A program made the position numbers and the translations under genes. From an uncultured Clostridia bacterium (GTDB lineage: Bacteria > Bacillota > Clostridia > Oscillospirales > Ruminococcaceae), in NCBI GenBank assembly GCA_944388075.1, contig CALXHI010000037.1:1-64000 (forward strand): a stretch of 64,000 nucleotides of DNA, written 5' to 3'. A model generated the notes under the pieces. It worked only from the letters and a program-made list of their open reading frames with translations. It was not told the DNA's origin and searched no databases. Positions 8,834 to 17,807 of the stretch are shown here, in pieces (positions within the stretch are counted from its first letter, which is position 1; every line of letters starts with the position of its first letter).

Positions 8834-8855
8834 GTGTTGCTTTTTGATGCAACAC
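8834..8855 (-). promoter_or_regulatory. 5'UTR hairpin upstream of surface protein 2
   Basis: GTGTTGC/GCAACAC arms with an 8-nt loop directly before the ribosome-binding site. The stem is conserved relative to the copy-1 leader while the loop differs. Confidence 0.55.
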
Positions 8856-8978
8856 GATATTACTTATGGTTATACCATATTTTTTCCAAAAAGCACAGTG
8901 ACAAATTGCCCAAAGGTTTCTGTAAAATCGGGCAAACAGTCGGCATTGCATCCAAATTCCAAACGATTAGCATACGAT

Positions 8979-11900
8979 TCAAGCATTTCCTGCGTGTGCT
9001 GCTAGCAAATCCAGAACCTCTGTCAGCAAGGACTTGTTCGTTTCTCCCGGATACAGCCGAATTGCAATATAATATGGTATGGTTTTATCATTGCAGCCGA
9101 TACGGTCGAAATACCGCTGCATCAAAGCAGCAAGCTGTTCGCTGTTGAGGGCGTCTGTATAGAAAAACAGAGACTCTCGTTTCTGCACAACCTCGGTGAT
9201 GCCGAGTGTGGCTGCCGTATTGCGCAGTACGGCGATATCGATCAGGTTGACAAGACTTGTCGGCGGTTCGCCAAACCGGTCAATCAATTCGTCCACCATA
9301 TCCAATTTATCCGCCTCTGTCTTGACGAGTGCAATCCGACGGTAAATCTCCAGACGGGAGGTGATGCCGGAAATATACTCCGTCGGAATATGTGCTTCCA
9401 CCTGCATATCCAGCGTACAGCCCTGCTGTTCCTCGACCACCTCGCCCTTTTCCTCGGCAATCGCTTCGTTGAGCAGCTTCAGGTACATCTCATAGCCGAC
9501 CTGCTCCATCTGTCCATGCTGCTGTCCGCCCAACAGACTGCCTGCGCCTCGCAGTTCGAGGTCACGCATGGCAATCCGGAAGCCACTGCCAAACTGCGTA
9601 AATTCCCGCATGGCTTCGAGCCGTTTCTCGGCAATTTCCGTCAGCGAATGATTGGGCTGATACGTGAAATAGGCGTAGGCTCGGCGATTGCTCCGTCCGA
9701 CTCGCCCTCGCAGCTGGTGCAGCTGTGACAGGCCAAACCGGTCTGCCTGCTCGATAATCAGCGTATTGACATTCGGAATGTCCACACCGGTTTCGATGAT
9801 TGTTGTGCAGACCAGAATATCCAACTCCTGCTCGAGCAGCTGCTGCCAAACCGTGCTGATTTCCTGCTCGCTCATCTTGCCGTGTGCCACACCGATACGG
9901 GCTTCCGGCAGCAGCTCTTGCAGCTTTGCGGCACAGTGCAAAATCGATTCCACATGATTGTGCAGATAGTAAACCTGACCGCCACGGCGCAATTCCCGTT
10001 GAATCGCCTGCGCAATCAAGCCCTTGTCATATTCCAAAACATAGCTCTGCACCGGATATCGATCCTGTGGCGGATCCTCAATCACGCTCATATCCCGAAT
10101 GCCGGACAATGCCATATTTAAGGTACGGGGAATCGGCGTAGCGGAAAGCGTCAGCATATCCACCCCATGGAACACTTCCTTGAAGCGTTCCTTGTGTGCA
10201 ACGCCGAACCGCTGCTCCTCATCGATGATTACAAGCCCCAAATCCGCAAAGCGAATATCCTTCTGCAAAAGTCGATGCGTACCGATGATGATATCAATGC
10301 TGCCCTCGGAAAGCTTTTTGCAAATGGCGGCCTGCTGCTTTTTCGTGCGATGACGGGACAGCAGCTCAATGTTCAGCGGAATCGATTCAAAGCGGCGCAA
10401 TGCCGTTTCGTAATGCTGATTGGCAAGCACGGTGGTCGGCGCAAGCATCGCACATTGCTTGCCCGACAGCACACATTTCAGTGCCGCACGGAATGCCACC
10501 TCCGTTTTACCAAAGCCCACATCACCGCAAAGCAGGCGATCCATCGGTCGAGGACGCTCCATATCCTGCTTGATTTCCGCAATACATTTGAGCTGGTCGT
10601 CCGTTTCCACATACGGAAACCGACTCTCGAAGTCGTGCATCATGTCATCGTCCGGCTCGAACGAAAAGCCTTCTGCCTTTTCTCGCAACGCATACAGCCG
10701 TATCAACTCTGCAGCCATGTTTTTCACCGACTGCTTGACACGGGTACGGGTTTTCTCCCATTCCTTGCCGCTCAACCGATTCAGTTTGACGGTGTTGTCG
10801 TCCTTTGCTCCGATATAGCGAGATACCAAATCCAGCTGTGTAACTGGCACATAGAGCATATCTGTACCGGCATAGGCAATACAGATGTAGTCCTTAATGA
10901 TACCATCCAGTTCCAACTGCTGAATGCCTTCAAAGCGACCAATACCGTGGCTGATGTGTACCACCAAATCTCCGGGCGAGATCTCCGACAGTGCTCGAAT
11001 TTCCTGTCCCTTTTTGAAATTACGCTTATGTTTGGAACTGCCAACGATTTTCGTCTGTGCAATACATGCCGTCTGAATGGCAGGATAGGTAAAGCCGCTC
11101 GACAAGCCGCTTGTCATCAGCAGCACCTGACCCGGTTCACATTCGGAATCCGAATCGGCAATCGAACAGGAAATCCCACTTGCCTGCAAATCCGCCATCA
11201 GCAGCGGCAGTGTTTTGTCCGTGCCGCCGCAAACCATCACCCGATAGCCCTGCTTGCACAAATCCTGCAAATCTTCGGTCAGGATACGGGTACTGCCGCT
11301 CCATGGCGCACTCTGGGAAGCCTCCACAGAAAGCTGCTTGCGAAATTGGAAACGATGAGAGGCGTGTTGCAAAAAGTTGTTCATGCAGACCAACGAGCGT
11401 TGATTCATGCGTGTGATCACTGCCGATACCTCCAGATAGCCGCCTGCCAGCTGATGACAGACTGTGCCCTCGGTCAGCAGGAGCTTGAGATCCTCAAGAT
11501 GTCGATCCTGCACGCCCTTCATCGCATCGACTACTTGACTGCTGTCACAGAGCACTAGCGCATGGTCGGCATAGTCAAACAGCGTTGCCGGCTCCGGATA
11601 GATCAACGGGAAATATCTGTCTGCATTGTCGAGCCGTAAGCCACTGCGCAGTCGGTCAGCATCTCGCAGCATCAACTCTCGCTGCTTGGGTGCATGCTTG
11701 CCACGCAGCGATCCCGACAATTCCAGAATTGCATCTGCAAGTGTTGCATTGCCATAGAGCGACTCGACCGCCGGTGCAACCACCGCCGTTTCCAGTGCAT
11801 CGGTACGACGTTGTGTTTCCGGCTCGAACCATGCCATGGTATCGACCGTATCGCCCCAGAATTCCAGTCGCATCGGCAGCAATGCACCGACTGCATAGAT

Positions 11901-12440
11901 ATCGAGAATCGACCCTCGAATCGCATACTGCCCCTGTGCATCGACCTGTTCGCATCGCACATAGCCCAAATCAATCAGCTGCTGCGCCACCTCTGCCAAA
12001 TCATAATCCTCATTGACGGCAAAGTGCAGCGTGCGCTGTTCGAGCATTGCTTGGGGAATCGTATACTGCATCGCCGCCTCTGCCGATGCAATCAATACCC
12101 GACAGCTGCCGGTACACAGCGCAGAGAGTGCCGCAATCCGCAATTGCTCGTATTCACGAGAAATACCTGCCATATCTGCCAATTGCAATTCCTTTGCCGG
12201 ATACGGATAAGCAATGCGTTCTCCCTGCATGAAATTGATGTCATCGCAGAGCTGACGGGCAATTGCCTCAGACGCTGCCACAGCCAAAAGAGGCGCATCC
12301 TGTGACAATGTCAGCAGGATCTGCGCCTTGTGAATTTGTGATACACCGGTCAGAGAAACCGGACTTTGTTTTGCTTGCAGGCATTTGCGCAATTCCTGTA
12401 CTGCGGGAATGCGCAAGCCGCTATCGAGAAAGAACCGCAT
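8979..12440 (-). CDS. mfd: transcription-repair coupling factor
   Basis: Full-length Mfd, 1153 aa. It is a DNA translocase that removes RNA polymerase stalled at lesions and recruits UvrA. The N-terminal UvrB-like region is followed by the RNA-polymerase-interaction domain (SPGDLVVHISHGIGRF), the helicase core with GDVGFGKTE near 640 and DEEQRFGV near 738, the motif VI region QLRGRVGR and the C-terminal TRCF domain (VDELIDRFGEPP). GGAGGG lies 6 nt before the ATG. The gene sits 12 nt after pth, so they are likely co-transcribed, the usual Firmicutes pairing. Confidence 0.97.
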   Translation of the reverse strand: MRFFLDSGLRIPAVQELRKCLQAKQSPVSLTGVSQIHKAQILLTLSQDAPLLAVAASEAIARQLCDDINFMQGERIAYPYPAKELQLADMAGISREYEQLRIAALSALCTGSCRVLIASAEAAMQYTIPQAMLEQRTLHFAVNEDYDLAEVAQQLIDLGYVRCEQVDAQGQYAIRGSILDIYAVGALLPMRLEFWGDTVDTMAWFEPETQRRTDALETAVVAPAVESLYGNATLADAILELSGSLRGKHAPKQRELMLRDADRLRSGLRLDNADRYFPLIYPEPATLFDYADHALVLCDSSQVVDAMKGVQDRHLEDLKLLLTEGTVCHQLAGGYLEVSAVITRMNQRSLVCMNNFLQHASHRFQFRKQLSVEASQSAPWSGSTRILTEDLQDLCKQGYRVMVCGGTDKTLPLLMADLQASGISCSIADSDSECEPGQVLLMTSGLSSGFTYPAIQTACIAQTKIVGSSKHKRNFKKGQEIRALSEISPGDLVVHISHGIGRFEGIQQLELDGIIKDYICIAYAGTDMLYVPVTQLDLVSRYIGAKDDNTVKLNRLSGKEWEKTRTRVKQSVKNMAAELIRLYALREKAEGFSFEPDDDMMHDFESRFPYVETDDQLKCIAEIKQDMERPRPMDRLLCGDVGFGKTEVAFRAALKCVLSGKQCAMLAPTTVLANQHYETALRRFESIPLNIELLSRHRTKKQQAAICKKLSEGSIDIIIGTHRLLQKDIRFADLGLVIIDEEQRFGVAHKERFKEVFHGVDMLTLSATPIPRTLNMALSGIRDMSVIEDPPQDRYPVQSYVLEYDKGLIAQAIQRELRRGGQVYYLHNHVESILHCAAKLQELLPEARIGVAHGKMSEQEISTVWQQLLEQELDILVCTTIIETGVDIPNVNTLIIEQADRFGLSQLHQLRGRVGRSNRRAYAYFTYQPNHSLTEIAEKRLEAMREFTQFGSGFRIAMRDLELRGAGSLLGGQQHGQMEQVGYEMYLKLLNEAIAEEKGEVVEEQQGCTLDMQVEAHIPTEYISGITSRLEIYRRIALVKTEADKLDMVDELIDRFGEPPTSLVNLIDIAVLRNTAATLGITEVVQKRESLFFYTDALNSEQLAALMQRYFDRIGCNDKTIPYYIAIRLYPGETNKSLLTEVLDLLAAHAGNA

Positions 12441-12452
12441 GCGACTCCCTCC

Positions 12453-13124
12453 TTATTCGTTCGTCTGCGGCGAATCGGATGGCTTCGGTTTGGACTTCCC
12501 GGTATTGAAACGACTCATAGCAAGCTCGATTTTACCTTGCAAAATCATCGGCACTGCCTGACAGACGGTGTTTGCGGTTTCGAGCAGTACATCCTGTTCC
12601 TCCTTCGAGAACTGTGACAGTACCCAATCGGCAAGTGGGTAGTCCTTATGGGGCTTTTGTCCGATGCCGATTCGAATACGGGGGAAGGTATCAACTGCGG
12701 TCAGATAGATGATATTCTGCATACCCTTCTGACCGCCATCACTGCCCCTCTTGCGAATCCGAATGCCGCCGACATCCAAATTGATATCGTCGAACATCAC
12801 CAACACCTGCTCCGGCGGAATGCGATAAAAGTGCATCGCATCTCGTACCGCCTGCCCACTAAGGTTCATGAAGGTTTCGGGCTTCATCAGCAAACAGCGT
12901 ACACCGTCACAATCCGCAAACGCACAGATTGACTGAAACTGACGCTTGTTCCATGCGGCATGGTATTTGTCTGCGATGGCTTCTACCATGCGATAGCCGG
13001 CATTGTGACGGGTATTGGCATATTTGTCGCCGGGATTGCCCAAACCGACAATCAGCCATTGCGGCGGACCGCCGACACTCGACGTTTCAGTTTCGATTTT
13101 TTTGAACAGATCGAAAATGCTCAT
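12453..13124 (-). CDS. pth: peptidyl-tRNA hydrolase
   Basis: A 223-aa hydrolase that recycles peptidyl-tRNA. The family motifs LIVGLGNPGDKY and NTRHNAGY with its catalytic His, and the Asn-containing KPETFMNLSG and DDINLDVG, are present. About 20 residues at the N-terminus and a Pro/Ser-rich tail of about 15 residues go beyond the usual 185-190 aa. GGAAGG precedes the ATG. It is followed by mfd. Confidence 0.95.
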   Translation of the reverse strand: MSIFDLFKKIETETSSVGGPPQWLIVGLGNPGDKYANTRHNAGYRMVEAIADKYHAAWNKRQFQSICAFADCDGVRCLLMKPETFMNLSGQAVRDAMHFYRIPPEQVLVMFDDINLDVGGIRIRKRGSDGGQKGMQNIIYLTAVDTFPRIRIGIGQKPHKDYPLADWVLSQFSKEEQDVLLETANTVCQAVPMILQGKIELAMSRFNTGKSKPKPSDSPQTNE

Positions 13125-13145
13125 AGAATCCTTCCATTCGGGAGA

Positions 13146-14519
13146 TTATTTCTTTTTCTTGGCAAATTTGCGAAGCGTATAGCCCTCCTTGATGTGGAGC
13201 ACTCCTCGGTCAATCGCCAGCGCATAGTCCGGTACATCGGTTGTGATGGTCGAACCGGCAGCGGTATAGCACTCCTTGCCGAGCGTGACCGGTGCAATGA
13301 GATTGGTATTGCAGCCGACAAAGGCATGATCGCCAATCACACAGCGAGATTTCTTGATACCGTCAAAGTTGACCGTCACACAGCCACAGCCGATGTTGAC
13401 ACCCTTGCCGATATCGCTGTCGCCGAGATATGCTAGATGGGCAATGGCGGTTTTCGAGCCAACTGTGGTATTCTTAATCTCCACAAAGTCGCCGATGGTC
13501 GCACCCGAACAGATATGGCTGTTCGGGCGAATATGGACAAACGGTCCAACCGACACATCGCTGTCAATCTGCGAATCATATGCCTGCACAGTGTTCAGAC
13601 GCACACGGTCGCCTACGGTCGTATTCTCAATCACGCAGTTCGGACCGATGACGCAGTTCTCGCCGATGACGGTGTTGCCACGCAGAATCGTGCCCGGCAG
13701 AATCTCCGTACCGGCGTCAATCTGCACACTGCGCTCGATGATGATGCCATCGGTACAGGTAAAACCCACGCCATTGGTCATATGCTGATGGAGCACTGCC
13801 ATGCGTGCGGCGGTATTGAGCTTCAGCAGACCCTGACGGTCGTTCGCACCGAGTACCACATCCGGATTTTCCGAGCAGAATGCACCTGCCCGCAGACCGT
13901 TTTGCAGGGCAATGGCAATGGTATCAGTCAGGTAATATTCCTGCTGTGCATTGTTGTTGGTAATCTGACCGAGCAGATCGATCAAATCCTTCGTGCAGAA
14001 CCAATAGCAGCCGGAATTGATTTCGGTAATCTTGCGCTGCTCGTCCGTGGCATCCTTTTCCTCCACGATACCGGAAATACCCTTGTTGGTACGCAAAATT
14101 CTGCCATAGCCACAGGGCTGCTCGACAGAGGCAGTAATGACCGTGACAGCATTCTGTTCCGCCATATGACATGCCAAGGACTCTTCAATGGTCTGACTGT
14201 CAATGAACGGCGCATCGCCACAGAGAACCAGCGTATTGCCATCAAGATTCTTTTGCAAGAAAGGAATCGCACGGCGCACAGCATCACCCGTACCCAACCG
14301 TTCCGGCTGAAATGCAGTTTCGCAGCGACCGCCGAGGTAATCGGTGATCACCTGTGCCTCATAGCCAGTCACCACACAGATACGAGAAAGCTCTGCCTCC
14401 TCACAAGCCTTGATGACCCACTCGAGCATCGGCTCTCCCAATACACAAAACATCGGTTTTGGAATCGGCGCACGCATGCGCTTTCCCTGACCGCCTGCCA
14501 AAATGACTGCCTGATTCAT
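13146..14519 (-). CDS. glmU: bifunctional GlcN-1-P acetyltransferase / UTP-GlcNAc-1-P uridylyltransferase
   Basis: A 457-aa GlmU that makes UDP-GlcNAc for peptidoglycan. The N-terminal nucleotidyltransferase has the signature LAGGQGKRM with KP shortly after. The C-terminal half is a left-handed beta helix of hexapeptide repeats (about 255-440), followed by a basic tail. The usual second glycine-threonine of LAAGxGTRM is replaced by GK. Length is normal. AAAGGAG lies 11 nt before the ATG. It heads the glmU-pth-mfd cluster, with its own promoter at 14597-14625. Confidence 0.95.
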   Translation of the reverse strand: MNQAVILAGGQGKRMRAPIPKPMFCVLGEPMLEWVIKACEEAELSRICVVTGYEAQVITDYLGGRCETAFQPERLGTGDAVRRAIPFLQKNLDGNTLVLCGDAPFIDSQTIEESLACHMAEQNAVTVITASVEQPCGYGRILRTNKGISGIVEEKDATDEQRKITEINSGCYWFCTKDLIDLLGQITNNNAQQEYYLTDTIAIALQNGLRAGAFCSENPDVVLGANDRQGLLKLNTAARMAVLHQHMTNGVGFTCTDGIIIERSVQIDAGTEILPGTILRGNTVIGENCVIGPNCVIENTTVGDRVRLNTVQAYDSQIDSDVSVGPFVHIRPNSHICSGATIGDFVEIKNTTVGSKTAIAHLAYLGDSDIGKGVNIGCGCVTVNFDGIKKSRCVIGDHAFVGCNTNLIAPVTLGKECYTAAGSTITTDVPDYALAIDRGVLHIKEGYTLRKFAKKKK

Positions 14520-14596
14520 ATGCTGCTTCTCTCCTTTAATGACTTGACCGGGTATGATTCAGCATCCATGCGAAAAACCACCCCGAATATCATTCT

Positions 14597-14625
14597 ATTA
14601 TATCATAGCCGGAACGGAAAATCAA
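14597..14625 (-). promoter_or_regulatory. glmU promoter
   Basis: TTGATT (14620-14625), 17 bp, TATAAT (14597-14602) on the minus strand, about 80 bp before glmU. Confidence 0.75.
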
Positions 14626-14646
14626 GTATTTTTCTAAATTTTCACA

Positions 14647-15915
14647 TTAGGTATCAAACGGTAATCCGATGAGCTTGGTGTCCTGCTGTTCGAGCTTTTG
14701 GACATTCTCGAGCTGACGGCGCATCTGACGAGTCCGTGTCCCCACAAGATTTTCCAAATCCTTACCTGCCTGCTCAAGATGCGTCTGCGCCTTTTCCAGC
14801 ACACCTGCAAACTTATCGAATTCAGACTTGACCGCACCAAGCAGCTTCCAAACCTCATCGGAATGCTTCTGAATGGCAAGGGTCTGGAATCCCATTTGCA
14901 AGGCATTGAGCAATGCCGCCATGGTGGTCGGACCGGCAATGCTGATCTTGTAATCTCGCTGCAAAACCGATACCAGACCGGAATTGACAACCTCCGCATA
15001 CAATCCCTCAAACGGCAGGAACAGAATACCAAAGGCGGTCGTATAGGGCACTGATACGTATTTATCCCGAATATCCTTGGCACAACCCTTCAAACGGGTT
15101 TCCAATTCCTTGCGAGCTGCTTTGATCCGCTCCGGGTCACAGGAATCCTGTGCATCCTGCAAATGCTGATAGCAATCCGCCGGGAATTTGGAGTCAATCG
15201 GCAGATAAACCGTTTTACCATCGTCACCGGGCAAATGAATCGCAAACTCGACGCGCTTGCCACTGCCCGGAACCGTTTCCACATTGGTTTCATACTGTTC
15301 CGGTGCGAGAATCTCTTGCAAAATCGCAGCCAGCTGTACTTCGCCGAATGTCCCTCTCGTCTTGACATTACTCAGCACTCGCTTTAAGCCTCCGACATCC
15401 GCCGCCAGCGTTTTCATTTCACCAATGCCGCGATAAACCTGTTCGAGACTCTGTGTCACACGCTGAAAACTCTCATTCATCTTCGTTTCGATGCTCTCTT
15501 GCAGCTTCTCATCAACGGTCTTACGAATGGAGATCAGCTGCTCTTCATTTTGCTGCCGCAGCTGTGCCATTTGCTGATTCATGGTTTCCTGTACCAGCTG
15601 CAATTGCTGTGTGATCGTCTGCTGCAGCCCTTGCATCCGCTGCTCGAGCTGCTGCAATTGCGTACGGTTCGTTTCTGTTGCCTGCTGCTGACTTTGTGCC
15701 AAGGTGCTGCTGAGCAATTCCATGGTTTCCTTAACCGATTGGCGCAGCAAATCGGAATATTCCTGCTGCCGCTTGCGTTCCTCCTCAAATGCCGGCTTCA
15801 TTGCGGTTTCCATCTGCTTGGCAATATCCGTCTGTTCCGTCTTTGGTCTTGTGACAAGCTGCACGATTTGCAGCAATGCCACGACAGCCAACAAAATCAA
15901 AATCACCCAATCCAT
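14647..15915 (-). CDS. rmuC: DNA recombination protein RmuC homologue
   Basis: A 422-aa protein with an N-terminal membrane helix (VILILLAVVALLQIV), a long Gln-rich coiled coil (about 50-175) and a C-terminal RmuC domain (LPIDSKFP, GPTTMAALLNALQMGFQTLAI). RmuC proteins limit inversions and recombination; the domain is a predicted PD-(D/E)xK-like nuclease fold. The start at MDWVIL has GGAAGG 9 nt upstream; MEEMDW at 15924 is the alternative. Confidence 0.9.
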   Translation of the reverse strand: MDWVILILLAVVALLQIVQLVTRPKTEQTDIAKQMETAMKPAFEEERKRQQEYSDLLRQSVKETMELLSSTLAQSQQQATETNRTQLQQLEQRMQGLQQTITQQLQLVQETMNQQMAQLRQQNEEQLISIRKTVDEKLQESIETKMNESFQRVTQSLEQVYRGIGEMKTLAADVGGLKRVLSNVKTRGTFGEVQLAAILQEILAPEQYETNVETVPGSGKRVEFAIHLPGDDGKTVYLPIDSKFPADCYQHLQDAQDSCDPERIKAARKELETRLKGCAKDIRDKYVSVPYTTAFGILFLPFEGLYAEVVNSGLVSVLQRDYKISIAGPTTMAALLNALQMGFQTLAIQKHSDEVWKLLGAVKSEFDKFAGVLEKAQTHLEQAGKDLENLVGTRTRQMRRQLENVQKLEQQDTKLIGLPFDT

Positions 15916-15982
15916 CTCTTCCATCCTTCCTTTTATACAACAACACTGTATAAAATCGCAGTGATCTGTGCGAGGCATGGTA

Positions 15983-17140
15983 TCAGGCAGCCGCCCGATC
16001 GGTTCCCTTTGCAATTTCTCGATATGCGTTCAGCAATTCCTCATCGAGAAATGTCTGCGTTTCCCGCTGATACCAATCACCCTCACAGTCCCAAAGCACC
16101 GGACACATCCCCATGTCATATATCTTCTCGGCAACTGTAGTCAGATACAGATTGATCGTAGCGGCGGTTTTATTTTTTCGTGCGGCAACACCGTATTCGC
16201 CGACAATCACCGGTATGCCCTTGTCAAGAAATGTCGTTTTCAGCAAGTTCATTTGCTGCTCCAGCTCCTGCAAATCTCTCGGCGAACCCCATTCGGACTT
16301 TGCCTTACCCCAATCCGCATCCTTGTCCAGAATGCAGAAGGTCGAGGGCGTATAGTAATGCACCGAAACCGCACAACGGTTCTTCGGGTCATCGGGCATC
16401 TTGAATTCCGCATCGCAGGTTAACGTGATATCGGTCGCATAGCCGGCAATCAGCAAATGCCGCTTGGCATTGTTGCCGCCGGAATCCCGTACCAAATCGA
16501 CAAAGGTCTGGTTGATTTCGTTCAGCAGACCGAATGCCTCTGCCTTTCCCTCCGTCTGACCGCTGTAACGATTCCAAAGCGAATCCCAGCAGCCCTCCTC
16601 ATTGAGCGACTCGAACATCAGCTTCTCGCCGTAATCCTGGAACTGATCGGTGATTTGCTCCCAGATACGGGTATACTTCTTCATGCACTCGTCCTTCTTT
16701 TCCGGCACGGCAAAATCTGTCCACCAACCACTGTCATAGTGGATATTGAGAATGACATAGAGATCGGCGTCAATCGCCCAATCGACAATCTCCCTGACTC
16801 TCGCCATGTAATCGGGGTGAATGGTGTAGTCCACCTGCATCATATTTGACCAGGCAACCGGTACACGCAATACCCCAAAGCCTGCATCGGCATAGCCCTG
16901 AATCGTGGCTTTCGCAATCACCGGACTGCCCCAAGCGGTTTCATAATTTGTAACGCTGCTGCTATCGATCCAGTCGCCGCAAGCCTCGAACGTATTGCCA
17001 AGGTTAATGCCAAGCCCCATATCCTGCACAATCTCCATGGTTGTTTTCTCGGACATTGGCTCTGCATTGCCGCATCCTGCAACCGAAATACAGGTCAACA
17101 CGGCAGAAGTGAGCAAAGCCGTCAAGCGTGATATTTTCAT
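15983..17140 (-). CDS. GH5 family endoglucanase, lipoprotein
   Basis: A 385-aa glycoside hydrolase family 5 enzyme, probably a beta-1,4-glucanase. The lipobox is VAGC with Cys23, so the enzyme is tethered to the outer face of the membrane. The acid/base is E181 (ESLNEEG) and the nucleophile E315 (VIVGEYG). Other family residues are NLGNTFE, RVPVAW, NIHYDSGWW and VHYYTP. There is no dockerin or carbohydrate-binding module. AGAGAGG lies upstream of the ATG. It follows engB on the same strand with a hairpin between. Mannanase or xyloglucanase activity cannot be excluded. Confidence 0.9.
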   Translation of the reverse strand: MKISRLTALLTSAVLTCISVAGCGNAEPMSEKTTMEIVQDMGLGINLGNTFEACGDWIDSSSVTNYETAWGSPVIAKATIQGYADAGFGVLRVPVAWSNMMQVDYTIHPDYMARVREIVDWAIDADLYVILNIHYDSGWWTDFAVPEKKDECMKKYTRIWEQITDQFQDYGEKLMFESLNEEGCWDSLWNRYSGQTEGKAEAFGLLNEINQTFVDLVRDSGGNNAKRHLLIAGYATDITLTCDAEFKMPDDPKNRCAVSVHYYTPSTFCILDKDADWGKAKSEWGSPRDLQELEQQMNLLKTTFLDKGIPVIVGEYGVAARKNKTAATINLYLTTVAEKIYDMGMCPVLWDCEGDWYQRETQTFLDEELLNAYREIAKGTDRAAA

Positions 17141-17172
17141 ATGTAATCCTCTCTTTTTTCATATTGCAAGGA

Positions 17173-17202
17173 TACCGCATAAAGCCCCTGCCTTATGCGG
17201 TA
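17173..17202 (-). terminator. hairpin between engB and GH5
   Basis: Arms TACCGCATAA/TTATGCGGTA around a 10-nt loop. No clear T-run follows on the minus strand, so it may be a weak terminator or processing site. Confidence 0.5.
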
Positions 17203-17206
17203 TCGA

Positions 17207-17797
17207 TTATTCTACGGATACAGTGATTTCCTCGATCAACTGACGCAATTCCAAAATCCCTTCGCCAGTTTCCGCCGAGGTGATAAAGCAGGTCATGTCG
17301 GCAAACTGCGGTATCTCCTCCGGCAATGCCGCAAGCCGTGCGTTCCGCTGTGTCTTGTTGAGCTTGTCTGCCTTCGTCATGACAAGCGCAAACGGCATTT
17401 CCGTATCCATCAGGAAATCAATCATTTGCAGGTCGTTTTTCGTTGGCGGATGGCGAAAATCAATCAGCAGCAGCACCGCACGCAAATCCCGTTCAGATTG
17501 CAAATAGCCGTTGATCAAATCCTGCCAACGGCGCAGCTCGGACTTCGAGGTTTTCGCATAGCCATAGCCCGGCAGATCGACAAACATCACATCTTGACAG
17601 CGATAACTGTTGATCGTCGCTGTTTTTCCCGGCACGGCACTGACTCTCGCCAAATTTTTGCGCTGAAACAGCTTATTGATCAGCGTGGACTTTCCGACAT
17701 TGGAGCGACCTGCAAAGGCAATCTCCGGCAAAGTGCCCTCCGGCAGCTGAGAGGACAAACCGTATGCAGCAACAAATTCTGCAACATTCCAGTTCAT
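17207..17797 (-). CDS. engB: ribosome biogenesis GTP-binding protein EngB/YsxC
   Basis: A 196-aa TRAFAC GTPase for late 50S assembly. G1 is GRSNVGKS, G3 is DLPGYGYA, G4 is TKADKLNK, and SAETGEG supplies G5. Length is typical. GAGGGGAAG lies upstream of the ATG and only 10 nt separate it from lon, the canonical lon-engB pairing of Firmicutes. Confidence 0.97.
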   Translation of the reverse strand: MNWNVAEFVAAYGLSSQLPEGTLPEIAFAGRSNVGKSTLINKLFQRKNLARVSAVPGKTATINSYRCQDVMFVDLPGYGYAKTSKSELRRWQDLINGYLQSERDLRAVLLLIDFRHPPTKNDLQMIDFLMDTEMPFALVMTKADKLNKTQRNARLAALPEEIPQFADMTCFITSAETGEGILELRQLIEEITVSVE

Positions 17798-17807
17798 AGG
17801 CTTCCCC

